A stretch of 15,996 nt of DNA, taken from Halanaerobium sp041694515 (lineage in GTDB: Bacteria > Bacillota > Halanaerobiia > Halanaerobiales > Halanaerobiaceae). A model generated the notes under the pieces. The model was not told the DNA's origin and did not search any database. It saw only the letters and a program-made list of their open reading frames with translations. The position numbers and the translations under genes are program-made. Positions 13,223 to 15,996 of this stretch are shown here, piece by piece (position 1 is the first letter of the stretch; every line of letters starts with the position of its first letter). The DNA is taken from assembly GCA_041694515.1 (NCBI GenBank), contig JASMSZ010000078.1, forward strand, positions 1 to 15,996, written 5' to 3'.

Positions 13223-14410
13223 ATGTCAGATATATTAGAAAAAGCTAAAACAATTGAGGATTATATTATTAAATTCAGAAGAGACTTACATAAAAATCCT
13301 GAACTCAGCGGTGAGGAATATAATACTCAAGCAAAAATTATGAGTGAATTAGATAAATTAGGAATTGAATATCAAAAAGCAGGAAATACCTCTTTAATAG
13401 CTACTCTAAGAGGAGAAAAAAGTGAAAAAACCATAGCTTTAAGAGGAGATATGGATGCTCTGCCGATAAAAGAAGAGGCAGATGTAGATTTTAAATCTCA
13501 AAAATCTGGAGTAATGCATTCCTGTGGACATGATGCTCATACGGCTATGCTGTTAGGTGCTGCAAAAATTTTGGCTGGGATGAGAGATAAAATAGCTGGA
13601 GAAATTAAATTTTTCTTTCAGGAAGGTGAAGAAACATTTTCAGGTGCTAAAAAAATAATAGAAGCAGGTGGAATGGATGGAGTTGATGCCTGTTTTGCTA
13701 TGCATGGGATGCCGGAATTAGAAACCGGGTATTTTAATATTGAACCAGGATATAGAATGGCAGGTAGTGATACTATTTATGTTAAGTTTGAAGGAATATC
13801 AGGTCATGGATCAGCTCCACATCGAGCTAAAGATACCATTCACCCCGCCTGTACTTTTGTTACTGATCTGCAAGGGATAGTAACTAAAAATATTGATGCT
13901 CAAAAGCCATTAGTTCTTTCAGTCGGCAAATTTGTTGGAGGAACAAAGGCAAATGTAGTTGCTAAGTATACAGAGCTTGATATTACTATGAGATATTTTG
14001 ATTCTGAGGTAAGAGAAAAAGCTCATCAGGCAGTAAAAAGACACGCAGAAGCAATTGCTGATGCATATGAGCTGAAGGTGGATATAGAAATAGATGATAG
14101 CACTCCCAGCCTTTATAATGATGAAGATTTAGCAGAGTTAGCAGATCAGTCTGCAGCAAAAGTCTTTGGAAAAGGTCAAAATAAGTCTATATCTAAATAT
14201 ATGGGATCAGAAGATATGGCTTATTATTTTCAGCATGCTAAAGGAGTCTATGCATTTATCGGATATAAAAATGAGGAAAAGGAAGCTGTCTATTTTCCCC
14301 ATCACGAAAAATTTAAGATTGATGAAGATTACATGAAATATGGTACAGCATTACATGCGCAGTTTGCTCTTGATTTTTTAAAGAACAGTTCAAATTTAAT
14401 CTCTAAATGA
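13223..14410 (+). CDS. M20-family amidohydrolase (N-acyl amino acid hydrolase-like)
   Basis: A 395-residue cytoplasmic metal-dependent hydrolase of the M20D group, which contains hippurate hydrolase, N-acetyldiaminopimelate deacetylase and indole-acetyl amino acid hydrolases. Features are RRDLHKNPELSGEE (19-32), GDMDALP (75-81), the metal motif MHSCGHDAHTAML with Cys101, His103 and His106, the acid pair Glu136-Glu137 in FFQEGEETFSGA, AMHGMPELETG with His161, the dimerisation-lid GHGSAPHRAKDTIHP, and the C-terminal FPHHEKF ligand motif. All expected active-site residues are in place. The exact acyl-amino acid substrate cannot be told from the sequence. AAAGGAA upstream supports the ATG. It lies between the TRIC gene and the VOC-domain gene with 14- and 13-base gaps, which suggests joint expression. 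Confidence 0.9.
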   Translation: MSDILEKAKTIEDYIIKFRRDLHKNPELSGEEYNTQAKIMSELDKLGIEYQKAGNTSLIATLRGEKSEKTIALRGDMDALPIKEEADVDFKSQKSGVMHSCGHDAHTAMLLGAAKILAGMRDKIAGEIKFFFQEGEETFSGAKKIIEAGGMDGVDACFAMHGMPELETGYFNIEPGYRMAGSDTIYVKFEGISGHGSAPHRAKDTIHPACTFVTDLQGIVTKNIDAQKPLVLSVGKFVGGTKANVVAKYTELDITMRYFDSEVREKAHQAVKRHAEAIADAYELKVDIEIDDSTPSLYNDEDLAELADQSAAKVFGKGQNKSISKYMGSEDMAYYFQHAKGVYAFIGYKNEEKEAVYFPHHEKFKIDEDYMKYGTALHAQFALDFLKNSSNLISK

Positions 14411-14423
14411 GAGGAATGATAGA

Positions 14424-15278
14424 ATGAAAGAATTTCATAATCAAGAAAATAAGTATGTCAAACAAATTGTACTAAAAGTTAGAGACTTAAATAAATCACT
14501 GGTTTTTTATCAGGAAATATTAGGTTTGGAGATTTTAGAAAAGAAAGTCAATAAAGTTTTATTAACTGCTGATGGAGCAACCGCTATGATTACTTTGACT
14601 TCTTCTGGTGATATAATTGAGAAACTTCCAAATAGGACCGGCTTATATCATTTTGCAATTTTGCTGCCGGATAGATTTCAGCTGGGATTATTTCTTAAAA
14701 ATATGAGAGAAAAGAATTATGAAATAACAGGAGGATCAGATCATGGAGTAAGTGAAGCAATATATCTTAAAGATCCAGATGATAATGGAATTGAAGTTTA
14801 TGCTGATCTTGATACCAGTGAATGGAATCGGAAAAATGGGCAAATAGAAATGGTAACAGAATCATTAGATTATGAAGGAATATTGAATGAAGCAGCTAAT
14901 TCAGAATGGGATGGAATGCCTAAAAAAGCTAAGATAGGTCATATTCATCTTCAGGTTAGTGATCTAGAAAAAGCAAAGAAATTCTATGTTCAGGGTTTAG
15001 ATTTTGATATCATCCAGAGGCTCGGAAAATCAGCTTTGTTTTTATCTACAGGAGGCTACCACCATCATATAGGATTAAATACCTGGGATATTAAGGGAGC
15101 AGATACATTGCCAGAAAATTCAGCTGGACTGGAATATTATACATTAAATTTTCCTGATCAGAAAAAGAGGAATGAAAGTTTAGAAAACTTAAAAAAGATG
15201 GGCTATAAAGTTATTGAAAAAGATAATGGAATATTTACAGAAGATCCGGCTGGTAATGTTATTAAATTAGTCATTTAA
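14424..15278 (+). CDS. Two-domain VOC protein, CatE/YfiE-like dioxygenase family
   Basis: A 284-residue cytoplasmic protein with two vicinal-oxygen-chelate (glyoxalase/extradiol dioxygenase) domains. Domain 1 (about 10-125) reads VLKVRDLNKSLVFYQEILGL, LYHFAILLPDR and DPDDNGIEVYAD. Domain 2 (about 165-284) reads GHIHLQVSDLEKAKKFYVQG, GGYHHHIGLNTW and EDPAGNVIKLVI. The overall layout is that of Bacillus CatE (YfiE), annotated as catechol 2,3-dioxygenase; GHIHL and GYHHHIGLNTW are typical. Metal ligands of the His/His/Glu type are plausible, but the substrate in this likely anaerobic host is unclear, and an oxygen-dependent role would be surprising. GAGAGGAATGAT, overlapping the previous stop, provides the Shine-Dalgarno. 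A 10-bp hairpin overlaps its stop codon. Confidence 0.85.
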   Translation: MKEFHNQENKYVKQIVLKVRDLNKSLVFYQEILGLEILEKKVNKVLLTADGATAMITLTSSGDIIEKLPNRTGLYHFAILLPDRFQLGLFLKNMREKNYEITGGSDHGVSEAIYLKDPDDNGIEVYADLDTSEWNRKNGQIEMVTESLDYEGILNEAANSEWDGMPKKAKIGHIHLQVSDLEKAKKFYVQGLDFDIIQRLGKSALFLSTGGYHHHIGLNTWDIKGADTLPENSAGLEYYTLNFPDQKKRNESLENLKKMGYKVIEKDNGIFTEDPAGNVIKLVI

Positions 15279-15282
15279 TAAC
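15258..15282 (+). repeat. Perfect AT-rich hairpin over the VOC gene stop codon
   Basis: GTTATTAAAT (15258-15267) and ATTTAATAAC (15273-15282) are perfect 10-bp arms with a 5-nt loop. The stem is weak and only TTT follows, so it may be a 3'-end or partial terminator element rather than a classic terminator. Confidence 0.45.
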
Positions 15283-15348
15283 TTTAAACAGACAACCATT
15301 AAAGATATTGTTTTTTCTGAAATCAAATAACAGAAAGGATTTGATCTA

Positions 15349-15996
15349 ATGAATGAGCCAAAGATTGAAATCTATACTAAAACCTGGTGTCCTTACTGTA
15401 GAAGAGCAAAGGCGATGCTAAAAAGTTTGGGTCTTGACTATACTGATTATGATATTACAGATAATGAAGAGCTGCAGCAGGAGATGGTCGAGCGGAGCGG
15501 CAAAAAAACTATACCCCAAATTTTTATTAATAATGAGAAAATTGGCGGCTATGATGATTTAATTGAGCTTGTCAGCTCTGGTGGACTTGATGATCTGATA
15601 GAATTTGAAAGGCCAAACTGCAGTGAAAAAGACTGGGATCTGGCGGTGGTTGGAGCTGGACCGGCTGGAATGACTGCTTCAGTTTATGCAGCCAGGAAAG
15701 GCTTAAAAGTTCTGATGGTAGCTCGGGATATAGGTGGTCAGGTGTTGGAAACTGACACCATCGATAATTACCTACCTGAATATGGAAATTCAGGCCCAGA
15801 TCTAATGCAGGATTTTTTAAAGCACCTTAGAAACTATAAGATAGACACACTTTTTGGAGAGGAAATCACAGATATTAACCCTCAGCCAGAAGGACATATT
15901 CTGCTTACAAAAAGTAATAAAAAAATTAATACTAGAGCTGTTTTAATAGCTGCTGGAACTAAAAAGAGGCAGCTTGGAATTACAGGAGAACATCAG
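15349..15996 (+). CDS. Glutaredoxin-thioredoxin reductase fusion (partial, cut by window end)
   Basis: The reading frame is open from ATG 15349 to the last base (216 codons), with no stop in the window. Residues about 5-80 are a glutaredoxin domain with active site CPYC (Cys14, Cys17), the cis-Pro motif TIPQIFI (54-60) and GGYDDL. A short linker including Cys91 leads to an FAD-binding domain of the thioredoxin reductase family: DLAVVGAGPAGMTASVYAARKG (97-118) with GxGxxG, IGGQVLETDTIDNY (128-141), and AAGTKKRQLG before the expected NADPH domain. The second-domain CxxC, if present, lies past the edge. By analogy with AhpF, which fuses a thioredoxin-fold unit to a TrxR-like module, the reductase could pass electrons to its own glutaredoxin. 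GAAAGGAT at 15333-15340 is the Shine-Dalgarno. Confidence 0.9.
   Translation, partial: MNEPKIEIYTKTWCPYCRRAKAMLKSLGLDYTDYDITDNEELQQEMVERSGKKTIPQIFINNEKIGGYDDLIELVSSGGLDDLIEFERPNCSEKDWDLAVVGAGPAGMTASVYAARKGLKVLMVARDIGGQVLETDTIDNYLPEYGNSGPDLMQDFLKHLRNYKIDTLFGEEITDINPQPEGHILLTKSNKKINTRAVLIAAGTKKRQLGITGEHQ

Overview
The window is a low-GC, gene-dense piece of a bacterial chromosome. Shine-Dalgarno sequences are strong and Firmicute-like (AGGAGG or GAGGTG), there are many lone hairpin terminators, and the gene content fits an anaerobic Firmicute. A member of the Halanaerobiales is my best guess, from codon bias and the general look of the proteins; no rRNA or other decisive marker is present. I see no tRNA, rRNA, CRISPR array, insertion sequence or phage gene.

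Layout. (1) 1-2148, plus strand: a UPF0324/YeiH-type membrane protein and a YhdH/AcuI-type medium-chain reductase, closed by a hairpin terminator. (2) 2241-3860: a small envelope and metal-type operon, DUF305 - SHOCT membrane protein - DUF302. It is driven by a near-consensus extended -10 promoter with a CsoR/CstR-like palindrome just downstream of the predicted start point, and it ends at a 12-bp terminator stem. (3) 3882-4544: a DUF4256 gene with its own promoter. (4) 4605-7035: an HD-domain hydrolase, an AlkA-Ogt fusion (alkylation repair by base excision and by direct reversal in one polypeptide) and a DsrE-like Cys protein, apparently one operon ending at a terminator. (5) 7059-8306: chorismate synthase, with Gln where the second catalytic His is expected, followed by a Cys-rich small ORF that looks frameshifted. 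(6) 8311-10446, minus strand: an arsenic resistance operon, arsR - arsC - acr3, with a near-consensus promoter. An 18-nt element is shared between the arsR and acr3 leaders. (7) 10597-12568: a second zinc-free medium-chain reductase, then fabI with a nested inverted-repeat structure in front of it. (8) 12588-15278: TRIC-type channel - M20 amidohydrolase - two-VOC-domain CatE-like protein, tightly spaced. (9) 15349 to the edge: the first 216 codons of a glutaredoxin-thioredoxin reductase fusion.

Together the genes read as a stress and housekeeping region: thiol redox, arsenic and probable metal stress, alkylation damage, and two core biosynthetic enzymes (AroC, FabI). Start codons were moved downstream of the longest ORF for seven genes where the upstream GTG or ATG lies inside or too close to the Shine-Dalgarno sequence, or upstream of it.

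The observations most worth checking are the Gln106 chorismate synthase, the two domain fusions, the possible CsoR-like control of the DUF305 operon, the duplicated ars leader element, the frameshifted Cys-rich ORF after aroC, and the structured fabI leader. I did not find convincing evidence of an entirely new multi-gene system.
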